Source: Streptomyces echinatus (GTDB lineage Bacteria; Actinomycetota; Actinomycetes; Streptomycetales; Streptomycetaceae). Taken from it: DNA of 64,000 nucleotides. The notes beneath the pieces were generated by a model that made no database searches, was not told the origin of the DNA, and was given only the letters and a program-made list of their open reading frames with translations. A program made the position numbers and the translations under genes. This document shows positions 17,773 through 25,208 of the stretch, piece by piece. Within the stretch, counting starts at the first letter, position 1; each line of letters starts with the position of its first letter. The stretch lies in NCBI RefSeq assembly GCF_014203595.1, contig NZ_JACHJK010000018.1:62001-126000 (forward strand), written 5' to 3'.

Positions 17773-18861
17773 GTGCATGTCGTACTCGCCGGCGGGGGGA
17801 CCGCCGGCCACATCGAGCCCGCGCTCGCCCTCGCGGACGCCCTGCGCAGGCAGGACCCGACCGTGGGAATCACGGCCCTGGGCACGGAGCGCGGTCTGGA
17901 GACCCGGCTCGTCCCGGAGCGCGGCTATGAGCTGGCGCTGATCCCGGCGGTGCCGCTGCCCCGCAAGCCCACGCCGGAGCTGATCACCGTCCCGGGCCGG
18001 CTGCGCGGCACGATCAAGGCCGCCGAGCAGATCCTGGAGCGGACCAAGGCCGACTGCGTGGTCGGCTTCGGCGGCTATGTCGCCCTGCCCGCCTACCTGG
18101 CCGCCAAGCGCCTCGGCGTACCCATCGTGATCCACGAGGCCAACGCCCGCCCGGGCCTGGCCAACAAGATCGGCTCCCGGTACGCGGCCCGGGTCGCCGT
18201 CTCCACCCCGGACAGCAAGCTGCGCGACGCCCGCTACATCGGCATCCCGCTGCGCCGCTCCATCGCCACCCTCGACCGCGCCGCCGCCCGCCCGGAGGGC
18301 CGGCACCGCTTCGGTCTCGACCCGAACCTGCCCACGCTGCTCGTCTCCGGCGGCTCGCAGGGCGCCCGCCGCCTCAACGAGGTGGTCCAGCAGGTCGCCC
18401 CGTGGCTCCAGCAGGCCGGTATCCAGATCCTGCACGCGGTCGGCCCGAAGAACGAACTGCCGCAGGTGCACCAGATGCCGGGGATGCCGCCCTACATCCC
18501 GGTAAGTTACCTGGACCGGATGGACCTCGCGTACGCCGCGGCCGACATGATGCTCTGCCGCGCGGGCGCGATGACCGTCGCCGAACTCTCCGCCGTCGGA
18601 CTCCCGGCCGCCTACGTCCCGCTGCCCATCGGCAACGGCGAACAGCGGCTGAACGCCCAGCCGGTGGTCAAGGCCGGCGGCGGGCTCCTCGTCGACGACG
18701 CGGAACTCACGCCCGAGTGGGTGCAGCAGAACGTGCTGCCCGTGCTCGCCGACCCGCACCGGCTGTACGAGATGTCCCGCGCGGCAAGCGAGTTCGGCCG
18801 CCGGGACGCCGACGACCTGCTCGTCGGCATGGTGTACGAGGCGATCGCCTCGCGCCGATAG
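17773..18861 (+). CDS. murG: MurG lipid I N-acetylglucosaminyltransferase
   Basis: A 362-residue peripheral membrane glycosyltransferase that adds GlcNAc to lipid I, giving lipid II. GT28 fold signatures: N-terminal GGGTAGHIEPALALA, VGFGGYVALPA, and C-terminal SGGSQGARRLNE plus the UDP-sugar site CRAGAMTVAELSAVGLPA. It starts with GTG at 17773, six bases after ftsW; a GGAG lies near 17755. No murC follows it; in this cluster ftsQ comes next. Confidence 0.95.
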   Translation: MHVVLAGGGTAGHIEPALALADALRRQDPTVGITALGTERGLETRLVPERGYELALIPAVPLPRKPTPELITVPGRLRGTIKAAEQILERTKADCVVGFGGYVALPAYLAAKRLGVPIVIHEANARPGLANKIGSRYAARVAVSTPDSKLRDARYIGIPLRRSIATLDRAAARPEGRHRFGLDPNLPTLLVSGGSQGARRLNEVVQQVAPWLQQAGIQILHAVGPKNELPQVHQMPGMPPYIPVSYLDRMDLAYAAADMMLCRAGAMTVAELSAVGLPAAYVPLPIGNGEQRLNAQPVVKAGGGLLVDDAELTPEWVQQNVLPVLADPHRLYEMSRAASEFGRRDADDLLVGMVYEAIASRR

Positions 18862-18887
18862 GACCGTATGACGAAGGGGCAGTGAGG

Positions 18888-19682
18888 GTGGCCGGACCGA
18901 CTACCGCCGAGCGCGGTGAACGCCAGCAGGAGTCGTCCGGCCCGCCGCTCGTCCGCGGGCTCAGAAGGCCACGCGTTCGTAGGATCGTCATCCTGGTCGT
19001 GCTCGTCCTGCTCCTGGGCGGCGGCGGGTTCTGGGCGCTGTACGGCTCCCAGTGGCTGCGGGTGCGGCATGTCTCCGTGTCGGGCACGCTCGTGCTGACC
19101 CCCGCGGAGGTCCGGCGGGCGGCTGCCGTGCCCGTCGGGGCGCCGATGGCCTCCGTCGACACGGACGCCATCGAAGCCCGACTCCGCCGGAAACTGCCCC
19201 GGATCGACACCGTGGACGTGGTGCGCTCCTGGCCTCATGGAATCGGACTGAAAGTGATCGAGCGCACTCCGGTGCTGTTGGTCCGAAAGGGCGGGAACTT
19301 CATCGAAGTCGACGACGACGGTGTCCGTTTCGCCACGGTTCCGCAGGCGCCGAAGGGCGTTCCCACGCTGGAACTGTCCGCCTCCCGCAAGGGGCCGGGT
19401 GCCGCGAGTTTCCGGCGCTTCGGCACCGGCCGGCTGGTGCGCGCGGCCGTCCGGGTCGCCGGCGACCTGCCCCCGTCCGTCGCGCGGACCACCCGGACCG
19501 TCCAAGTCCGCTCCTACGACGCCATCTCGCTGCAGCTGGGCGACGGCCGCACGGTGGCATGGGGAAGCGGCGAGGACGGCCGCGCCAAGGCACGGGCCCT
19601 CACGGCTCTCATGAAAGCAGCTCCCGGCGCGCGGCACTTCGATGTCAGCGTTCCCACCGCCCCTGCGTCATCGGGGAGTTGA
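18888..19682 (+). CDS. ftsQ: Cell division protein FtsQ (DivIB)
   Basis: A 264-residue bitopic protein of the FtsQBL septal complex. Basic cytoplasmic end, one membrane helix (IVILVVLVLLLGGGGFWALY, about residues 26-47), POTRA domain (LRVRHVSVSGTLVLTPAEV...) and the FtsQ beta domain (SWPHGIGLKVIERTP). GTG at 18888 is chosen because the protein then begins MAGPTTAERG as I remember for S. coelicolor; the GTG at 18882 is in frame and overlaps a five-codon frame (ATG 18868 to TGA 18885). The ribosome site GAAGGGG lies at 18872-18878. FtsQ is followed by the regulatory gap before ftsZ. Confidence 0.92.
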   Translation: MAGPTTAERGERQQESSGPPLVRGLRRPRVRRIVILVVLVLLLGGGGFWALYGSQWLRVRHVSVSGTLVLTPAEVRRAAAVPVGAPMASVDTDAIEARLRRKLPRIDTVDVVRSWPHGIGLKVIERTPVLLVRKGGNFIEVDDDGVRFATVPQAPKGVPTLELSASRKGPGAASFRRFGTGRLVRAAVRVAGDLPPSVARTTRTVQVRSYDAISLQLGDGRTVAWGSGEDGRAKARALTALMKAAPGARHFDVSVPTAPASSGS

Positions 19683-19765
19683 CGCACATCAGCGCAGGCC
19701 AGCACCCTGGTTGGGCACTGCTACGGCTGATCACATAGGGTGAAAAGAAAAACGGGAGGTTCGGC

Positions 19766-19840
19766 GTGTTCGTTGAACGGGCGCCACTTGTCGACTTAGT
19801 GTCCTGTTCAGAAGACTCCAGGGAACAGACACACTGGTAA
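19766..19840 (+). CDS. Possible 24-residue leader peptide upstream of ftsZ, with a TTA codon
   Basis: GTG at 19766 is preceded at six bases by GGGAGG (19754-19759), one of the best ribosome sites in the cluster. The frame runs 24 codons and stops with TAA at 19838-19840, on the edge of the inverted repeat at 19839. Codon 11 is TTA, the rare codon read by the bldA tRNA in Streptomyces. The peptide itself (MFVERAPLVDLVSCSED...) resembles nothing I know. Because ftsZ transcription starts are known to lie in this gap, the frame would be translated only from the more upstream promoters. It may be a chance frame. Confidence 0.3.
   Translation: MFVERAPLVDLVSCSEDSREQTHW
19799..19832 (+). promoter_or_regulatory. 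Candidate WhiA-type sites in the ftsZ promoter region
   Basis: GTGTC at 19799-19803 and its complement GACAC at 19828-19832 match the core recognised by the sporulation regulator WhiA. In Streptomyces the developmental ftsZ promoter is a known WhiA/WhiB target. The five-base core is common by chance, so placement in the ftsZ promoter gap is what makes it plausible. The gap 19683-19961 carries no other gene candidate than the short leader frame. Confidence 0.4.
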
Positions 19841-19863
19841 CCCTAAACTTCAAGGTTAGGGTT
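19839..19863. promoter_or_regulatory. 25-bp dyad (AACCCTAA...TTAGGGTT) upstream of ftsZ
   Basis: AACCCTAA (19839-19846) and TTAGGGTT (19856-19863) are perfect complements. Three more inner pairs, CTT/AAG, surround a central C, with one mismatch in each half. It is the most symmetric element in the ftsZ gap, lying about 100 bases before the start codon. The left arm overlaps a TAACCCT that could serve as a -10 box. It may be an operator at the developmental promoter or an mRNA hairpin at its 5' end. Confidence 0.5.
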
Positions 19864-19961
19864 CGGGTCGGCGCTACGGACCGTCCCATTCGGCATCTGT
19901 CGTCCCGGCGCGGGGCACCGCACGGCGACGGCAACGTAATTCGAGGCGAGAGGCCTTCGAC

Positions 19962-21170
19962 GTGGCAGCACCGCAGAACTACCTCGCAGTCATCAAGGTC
20001 ATCGGTGTCGGCGGCGGTGGTGTCAATGCCATCAACCGGATGATCGAGGTCGGTCTCAAGGGCGTCGAGTTCATTGCCATCAACACCGACGCGCAGGCGC
20101 TGTTGATGAGCGACGCCGACGTCAAGCTCGACGTCGGCCGTGAACTCACCCGCGGACTCGGCGCCGGAGCCAACCCGGCCGTCGGCCGCAAGGCCGCCGA
20201 GGACCACCGCGAGGAGATCGAGGAGGTCCTCAAGGGGGCCGACATGGTCTTCGTGACGGCCGGTGAAGGCGGCGGCACCGGCACCGGCGGCGCGCCCGTC
20301 GTGGCCAACATCGCGCGCTCGCTCGGCGCCCTCACCATCGGCGTGGTCACGCGCCCGTTCACCTTCGAGGGACGGCGCCGCGCGAACCAGGCCGAGGACG
20401 GCATCGCCGAGCTCCGCGAAGAGGTCGACACCCTCATCGTCATCCCGAACGACCGGCTGCTGTCCATCTCGGACCGCCAGGTCTCGGTCCTGGACGCCTT
20501 CAAGTCCGCCGACCAGGTCCTGCTCTCCGGTGTTCAGGGCATCACCGACCTCATCACCACCCCCGGCCTGATCAACCTCGACTTCGCCGACGTCAAGTCG
20601 GTCATGTCCGAGGCCGGTTCGGCCCTGATGGGCATCGGCTCGGCCCGCGGCGACGACCGCGCGGTGGCCGCGGCCGAGATGGCGATCTCCTCGCCGCTGC
20701 TGGAGGCGTCCATCGACGGCGCCCGGGGCGTGCTGCTCTCCATCTCCGGCGGCTCCGACCTCGGCCTCTTCGAGATCAACGAGGCCGCCCAGCTGGTCAG
20801 CGAGGCCGCCCACCCCGAGGCCAACATCATCTTCGGCGCGGTCATCGACGACGCCCTCGGCGACGAGGTCCGGGTCACCGTGATCGCGGCCGGCTTCGAC
20901 GGCGGCCAGCCGCCGGCCCGCCGGGACAACGTCCTCGGCTCGGCCTCCGGTTCGGCCCCGGGCCGCCGCGAGGAGCCCGCCCCGGCCCGGCCGAGCGAGC
21001 CCAGCCGTCCGTCCTTCGGCTCGCTGGGCAGCGTCAAGCCGAAGGAGGAGCCGGAGCCGGCGCCCGAGCCGGTGGCCGACATCCCGGTCACCCCGCCGGT
21101 GACGCCGTCGCCCCGGACCTACTCGGACAGCACGGCCGAGGAACTGGACGTCCCGGACTTCCTCAAGTGA
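19962..21170 (+). CDS. ftsZ: Cell division GTPase FtsZ
   Basis: A 402-residue tubulin homologue that assembles the Z-ring; in Streptomyces it is essential for sporulation septa. Tubulin signature GGGTGTG at residues 103-109, N-terminal VIGVGGGGVNAINRM, T7 loop NLDFADVKSVM. A Pro/Glu-rich linker (residues about 320-390) ends in the conserved C-terminal peptide ELDVPDFLK, the site of binding for SepF. GTG at 19962 follows GAGAGG. It is preceded by a 279-base regulatory gap with WhiA-like motifs and a dyad, and its stop overlaps the pgeF start, so the two are coupled. Confidence 0.97.
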   Translation: MAAPQNYLAVIKVIGVGGGGVNAINRMIEVGLKGVEFIAINTDAQALLMSDADVKLDVGRELTRGLGAGANPAVGRKAAEDHREEIEEVLKGADMVFVTAGEGGGTGTGGAPVVANIARSLGALTIGVVTRPFTFEGRRRANQAEDGIAELREEVDTLIVIPNDRLLSISDRQVSVLDAFKSADQVLLSGVQGITDLITTPGLINLDFADVKSVMSEAGSALMGIGSARGDDRAVAAAEMAISSPLLEASIDGARGVLLSISGGSDLGLFEINEAAQLVSEAAHPEANIIFGAVIDDALGDEVRVTVIAAGFDGGQPPARRDNVLGSASGSAPGRREEPAPARPSEPSRPSFGSLGSVKPKEEPEPAPEPVADIPVTPPVTPSPRTYSDSTAEELDVPDFLK

Positions 21171-21895
21171 TAGGACGGCGCGAGAGCGTGAGCGGCGCGC
21201 ACTTCGCCTTCACCGACCGGTGGGGCGGGGTGAGCGCCGCTCCGTATGAGGAGCTGAACCTCGGCGGCGCGGTCGGCGACGCCCCGGAGGCCGTGCGGGC
21301 CAACCGGGAGCTGGCGGCCAAGTCGCTCGGCCTGGACCCGGGCCTGGTGGTCTGGATGAACCAGGTGCACGGCGCCGACGTCGCCGTGGTGGACGAGCCG
21401 TGGGGCGGCACCGCGGTGCCGGAGGTCGACGCGATCGTCACCGCCCGGCGCGGCCTCGCCCTGGCGGTCCTGACCGCCGACTGCGTGCCGGTGCTACTGG
21501 CCGACCCCGTCGCCGGGGTCGCCGCCGCGGCCCACGCCGGCCGGCCCGGCATGCTCAAGGGGGTCGTCCCCGCCGCCGTACGGGCCATGGCCGAACTCGG
21601 CGCCGATCCGGAGCGGATCGTCGCCCGGACCGGACCGGCCGTGTGCGGCCGGTGCTACGAGGTGCCGGAGACGATGCGCGCCGAGGCGACCGCCGTCGAG
21701 CCGGCGGCGCACGCCGAAACGAGCTGGGGTACGCCGGCGCTCGACGTGAGCGCCGGAGTGCACGCGCAGCTCGACCGGCTCGGGGTGCACGACCGGGCGC
21801 AGTCGCCGGTGTGCACGCTGGAATCGGGCGACCACTTCTCGTACCGCCGCGACCGCGCCACCGGGCGGCTCGCCGGCTACGTCTGGCTGGACTGA
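21167..21895 (+). CDS. pgeF: Peptidoglycan editing factor PgeF (DUF152/YlmD family)
   Basis: A 242-residue protein of the Cu/Zn-binding YfiH (laccase-domain) family. In other bacteria the enzyme removes misincorporated L-Ser from UDP-MurNAc-L-Ser. Metal ligands are visible in NQVHGADV (His), LTADCVPVLL (Cys) and AAAHAGRPG (His). The usual HAGWRG motif is altered here to HAGRPG. GTG at 21167 overlaps the ftsZ stop. Its place between ftsZ and ylmE/sepF is standard in Gram-positive division clusters and fits an activity on wall precursors. Confidence 0.88.
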   Translation: MIGRRESVSGAHFAFTDRWGGVSAAPYEELNLGGAVGDAPEAVRANRELAAKSLGLDPGLVVWMNQVHGADVAVVDEPWGGTAVPEVDAIVTARRGLALAVLTADCVPVLLADPVAGVAAAAHAGRPGMLKGVVPAAVRAMAELGADPERIVARTGPAVCGRCYEVPETMRAEATAVEPAAHAETSWGTPALDVSAGVHAQLDRLGVHDRAQSPVCTLESGDHFSYRRDRATGRLAGYVWLD

Positions 21896-21901
21896 TGGGA
21901 C

Positions 21902-22621
21902 ATGACGGACCGTAAGACCGAACTCGCCGCGAATCTGGCGAAGGTGGAGGAGCGCATCACCGCCGCGTGCGCGGCGGCCGGGCGCCGGCGGGAGGAGGTG
22001 ACCCTGATCGTGGTCACCAAGACCTACCCGGCGTCCGATGTGCGGATCCTGTCGGAACTCGGTGTGCGCCATGTCGCCGAGAACCGCGACCAGGACGCGG
22101 CCCCGAAGGCCGCCGCCTGTGCGGATCTGCCGCTGAAGTGGCACTTCGTGGGGCAGTTGCAGACCAACAAGGTGCGCTCCGTGGTCGGGTACGCCGATGT
22201 CGTGCAGTCCGTCGACCGGTCCCGGCTCGTGGGCGCGCTGTCCAAGGAGGCCGTGCGGGCCGGGCGCGAGGTGGGCTGCCTGATCCAGGTCGCGCTGGAC
22301 GCGGACGCGAGCGGCCGGGGGGAGCGCGGTGGTGTGGCCCCGGGCGGAATCGAAGAGTTGGCCGACCTCGTCGCCGGCGCGCCGGGGCTGCGGATCGACG
22401 GGCTGATGACCGTCGCTCCGCTCGCCGGGGAGTACGCGGGGCGTGAGCGGGCGGCGTTCGAGCGGCTCATGGATTTGTCGACTGACCTGCGCCGAGCCCA
22501 TCCGGCTGCAACCATGGTGTCGGCAGGGATGAGTGCGGACCTCGAACAGGCCGTGGCAGCCGGGGCGACACATGTGCGCGTCGGCACCGCGGTACTCGGA
22601 GTCCGCCCCAGGCTCGGGTAA
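21902..22621 (+). CDS. PLP-binding protein YlmE/YggS (PLP homeostasis)
   Basis: A 239-residue alanine-racemase-fold protein of the YggS/PROSC family, which binds pyridoxal phosphate and keeps PLP and amino-acid pools in balance without known catalysis. The PLP-binding Lys is in IVVTKTYP near residue 39; WHFVGQLQTNK, the GLMTVAP strand and MSAGMSADLEQAV-type phosphate-binding segment are present. It starts seven bases after pgeF. The conserved position next to sepF suggests a link to division or wall synthesis but the mechanism is unknown. Confidence 0.9.
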   Translation: MTDRKTELAANLAKVEERITAACAAAGRRREEVTLIVVTKTYPASDVRILSELGVRHVAENRDQDAAPKAAACADLPLKWHFVGQLQTNKVRSVVGYADVVQSVDRSRLVGALSKEAVRAGREVGCLIQVALDADASGRGERGGVAPGGIEELADLVAGAPGLRIDGLMTVAPLAGEYAGRERAAFERLMDLSTDLRRAHPAATMVSAGMSADLEQAVAAGATHVRVGTAVLGVRPRLG

Positions 22622-22689
22622 CGTCGCCAGGAAGTCGGACCACAGCAGAAAATATGGTCAATGCCCGTGAAATTGGGCACAACGGCCAC

Positions 22690-22727
22690 GTGGATCGCGG
22701 GCACTTGGCAGTCGTCAGTCGATCCAC
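22690..22727. repeat. Inverted repeat in the ylmE-sepF gap
   Basis: GTGGATCG (22690-22697) and CGATCCAC (22720-22727) are perfect complements separated by 22 bases, just upstream of the sepF ribosome site at 22736. It could fold in the sepF leader or bind a regulator. The 128-base gap between ylmE and sepF otherwise contains no gene. Confidence 0.4.
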
Positions 22728-22749
22728 CACAGAGCGGAGGACTCAGAGC

Positions 22750-23391
22750 ATGGCCGGCGCGATGCGCAAGATGGCGGTCTACCTCGGCCTCGTGGAGGAC
22801 GATGGGTACGACGGCCGCGGATTCGACCCCGACGACGACTTCGAGCCCGAACTGGACCCGGAGCCCGAGCGGGACCACCGACGGCACGAGCCGTCCCATC
22901 AGCTGCACGGCGCACATCAGTCCCAAAGGGACGAAGAGGTGCGAATCGTGCAACCGCCCGCGCCGCGCGAACCGGTGGCCCGTGCGACTTCGCTCGGCGC
23001 GGAATCCGGACGCCCGGCGCGCATCGCGCCCGTGGCATCCATCACACAAGAACGCCAGTCCCTGGAGAAGAACGCACCGGTGATCATGCCCAAGGTCGTG
23101 TCGGAACGAGAGCCGTACCGGATCACCACGCTTCACCCCCGGACCTACAACGAGGCCCGTACCATCGGGGAACACTTCCGTGAGGGCACCCCGGTGATCA
23201 TGAATCTGACTGAGATGGATGACACAGACGCGAAGCGACTTGTCGACTTTGCGGCCGGTTTGGTGTTTGGTCTTCACGGCAGCATCGAGCGGGTGACGCA
23301 GAAGGTGTTCCTGTTGTCTCCTGCTAACGTCGATGTCACGGCGGAGGACAAGGCCCGCATCGCAGAGGGCGGGTTCTTCAACCAGAGCTGA
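22750..23391 (+). CDS. sepF: Z-ring membrane anchor SepF
   Basis: A 213-residue protein with an N-terminal amphipathic membrane-targeting helix (MAGAMRKMAVYLGLVED), a disordered acidic and His/Arg linker of about 100 residues, and the SepF core (VVSEREPYRITTLHPRTYNEARTIGEHFREGTPVIMNLTEMD...). Actinobacteria lack FtsA, and SepF is the main tether of FtsZ to the membrane. The ATG at 22750 follows GGAGG at 22736-22740. An in-frame ATG at 22654 is rejected because it would put non-conserved sequence ahead of the targeting helix. Confidence 0.94.
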   Translation: MAGAMRKMAVYLGLVEDDGYDGRGFDPDDDFEPELDPEPERDHRRHEPSHQLHGAHQSQRDEEVRIVQPPAPREPVARATSLGAESGRPARIAPVASITQERQSLEKNAPVIMPKVVSEREPYRITTLHPRTYNEARTIGEHFREGTPVIMNLTEMDDTDAKRLVDFAAGLVFGLHGSIERVTQKVFLLSPANVDVTAEDKARIAEGGFFNQS

Positions 23392-23452
23392 GACGCATGA
23401 CCGGACCGAAGCACGGAAGAGCACGGGAACAGGGGAGAGGGAACGACAGGCC

Positions 23453-23743
23453 ATGAGCGTGTTCGCGCAGGTGATCTACATCGCGCTGATGGTGTTTCTC
23501 GTCGTCCTCATCTTCCGGCTGGTCATGGACTACGTCTTCCAGTTCGCCCGCTCGTGGCAACCCGGCAAGGCGATGGTGGTCGTACTGGAGGCCACCTACA
23601 CTGTCACCGATCCACCGCTGAAGCTTCTGCGGCGGTTCATCCCGCCGCTGCGTCTCGGGGGCGTGGCGCTCGACCTGTCCTTCTTCGTACTGATGATCAT
23701 CGTCTACATTCTCATCTCCATTGCGCAGAATTTCGTGAGATGA
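23453..23743 (+). CDS. YggT-family membrane protein
   Basis: A 96-residue protein with two hydrophobic segments (about residues 6-27 and 72-93) joined by a cytoplasmic loop with the family motif TDPPLKLLRRFIPPLRLGGVALD. YggT proteins are encoded between sepF and divIVA throughout Gram-positives and may help organise the division or elongation machinery; the function is unresolved. ATG at 23453 follows GGGGAGAGGG. It lies 61 bases after sepF and 52 bases before divIVA. Confidence 0.88.
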   Translation: MSVFAQVIYIALMVFLVVLIFRLVMDYVFQFARSWQPGKAMVVVLEATYTVTDPPLKLLRRFIPPLRLGGVALDLSFFVLMIIVYILISIAQNFVR

Positions 23744-23795
23744 GGGTGGACGATCCGGTCTTGCCGACTGCCGATGACTACGTTGAGGTGAAGAG

Positions 23796-24962
23796 ATGCC
23801 GTTGACCCCCGAGGACGTGCGGAACAAGCAGTTCACGACCGTCCGCCTCCGAGAAGGCTATGACGAGGACGAGGTCGATGCCTTCCTCGACGAGGTCGAA
23901 GCCGAACTGACCCGTCTGCTCCGCGAGAACGAGGACCTGCGCGCCAAGCTGGCCGCGGCGACGCGAGCCGCCGCGCAGAACCAGCAGAACATGCGCAAGC
24001 CTCCGGAGCAGGAGCAGCAGCAGGGGATGCCGCAGCAGGGCATGCCGCAGCAGGGGATGCCTCAGCAGGGCATGCCGCAGCAGGGCATGCGAGGTCCCGG
24101 CGCTCCGGTGCCCGCCGGCATATCGGGCCCGCCGCAGCAGCAGATGGGTGGCCCCATGGGTGGTCCGCCCCAGCTGCCGAGCGGTGCCCCGCAGCTGCCC
24201 GCCGGCCCCGGCGGTCAGGGCGGCCCGCAGGGTCCCGGCCCGATGGGCCAGGGTCCGATGGGTCAGGGCCCGATGGGCGGCCAGCCGCCCATGCAGCAGC
24301 AGATGGGTGGCCCGATGGGCGGCCCCATGGGCGGTCCGATGGGCGGCCCCGGTCAGGGCCCCGGTGGCGACAGCGCCGCCCGTGTCCTCTCGCTGGCCCA
24401 GCAGACCGCCGACCAGGCGATCGCCGAGGCCCGCTCCGAGGCCAACAAGATCGTCGGCGAGGCCCGCAGCCGCGCCGAGGGTCTGGAGCGTGACGCCCGT
24501 GCCAAGGCCGACGCCCTGGAGCGGGACGCGCAGGAGAAGCACCGCGTCGCCATGGGCTCCCTGGAGTCCGCCCGCGCCACGCTGGAGCGCAAGGTCGAGG
24601 ACCTGCGCGGCTTCGAGCGCGAGTACCGCACGCGCCTGAAGTCGTACCTCGAGTCCCAGCTGCGTCAGCTGGAGACCCAGGCCGACGACTCCCTGGCCCC
24701 GCCGCGCACCCCGGCCACCGCGTCGCTGCCGCCGTCCCCGGCGCCCTCCATGGCCCCGGCCGGCGCGAGCGCCCCGTCCTACGGCGGCAACCAGACGATG
24801 GGCGGCTCGCCCGCTCCGTCCGCCCCGTCCTACGGCAGCCAGCAGCAGATGACCCCGGCCATGACCCAGCCGATGGCCCCGGTCCGCCCGCAGGGCCCGT
24901 CCTCGATGGGCCAGGCACCCTCGCCGATGCGTGGGTTCCTGATCGACGAGGACGACAACTGA
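23796..24962 (+). CDS. divIVA: Polar growth scaffold DivIVA
   Basis: A 388-residue coiled-coil protein, essential in Streptomyces for tip growth and branching. The N-terminal lipid-binding domain (LTPEDVRNKQFTTVRLREGYDEDEVDAFLDEVE) leads into a first coiled coil. A Pro/Gln/Gly/Met linker follows, with five PQQGM-type repeats (about residues 70-95) and runs of GPMGQ and GGPMG (about 145-190). The second coiled coil (about 190-290) and a Pro/Ser/Ala-rich tail ending GFLIDEDDN complete it. ATG at 23796 is the family start. It is the last gene of the cluster, followed by a strong terminator. Confidence 0.96.
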   Translation: MPLTPEDVRNKQFTTVRLREGYDEDEVDAFLDEVEAELTRLLRENEDLRAKLAAATRAAAQNQQNMRKPPEQEQQQGMPQQGMPQQGMPQQGMPQQGMRGPGAPVPAGISGPPQQQMGGPMGGPPQLPSGAPQLPAGPGGQGGPQGPGPMGQGPMGQGPMGGQPPMQQQMGGPMGGPMGGPMGGPGQGPGGDSAARVLSLAQQTADQAIAEARSEANKIVGEARSRAEGLERDARAKADALERDAQEKHRVAMGSLESARATLERKVEDLRGFEREYRTRLKSYLESQLRQLETQADDSLAPPRTPATASLPPSPAPSMAPAGASAPSYGGNQTMGGSPAPSAPSYGSQQQMTPAMTQPMAPVRPQGPSSMGQAPSPMRGFLIDEDDN

Positions 24963-25001
24963 GCACCGGGCACTAGTACGACAACGGCGTCGGCAGCGCC
25001 C

Positions 25002-25046
25002 AAGGGCGGGGCCCCGGATCCAGTGATCCGGGGCCCCGCCCTTTTT
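25002..25046 (+). terminator. Strong intrinsic terminator after divIVA
   Basis: A 19-bp perfect stem (AAGGGCGGGGCCCCGGATC) with loop CAGT followed by a run of T. This is a textbook Rho-independent terminator closing the dcw cluster. Confidence 0.92.
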
Positions 25047-25058
25047 ACGCGGGTTGCG

Positions 25059-25101
25059 CGGGGAGCGTTCCGGTGCGCACGGGGAGCGTTTCCGGTGCGC
25101 G
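25059..25101. repeat. Two tandem copies of a 21-22 bp unit
   Basis: CGGGGAGCGTTCCGGTGCGC (from 25059) is followed directly by a second copy with one extra T (from 25080). It lies between the two terminators in the divIVA-ileS gap and has no evident function. Confidence 0.6.
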
Positions 25102-25157
25102 TCCGGCCCGGCCCGGGAGCCCGGCCGTGCTTCGCCGGCTTCCCCGGCTTCCCTGAC

Positions 25158-25197
25158 GCCGAAGGCCCGGCCCCCTGACGGGGACCGGGCCTTCGGC
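25158..25197 (-). terminator. Terminator of ileS
   Basis: GCCGAAGGCCCGG (25158-25170) pairs with CCGGGCCTTCGGC (25185-25197), with four further C-G pairs inside past one C-A mismatch and a TGAC loop. It begins 11 bases after the end of the minus-strand ileS. Confidence 0.85.
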
Positions 25198-25208
25198 CTG
25201 TCCGGTGG

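Noticed and set aside
22654..22749. Upstream in-frame start for sepF at 22654
   Set aside because: It would place 32 unconserved residues before the amphipathic membrane-targeting helix. The ATG at 22750 has a proper GGAGG.
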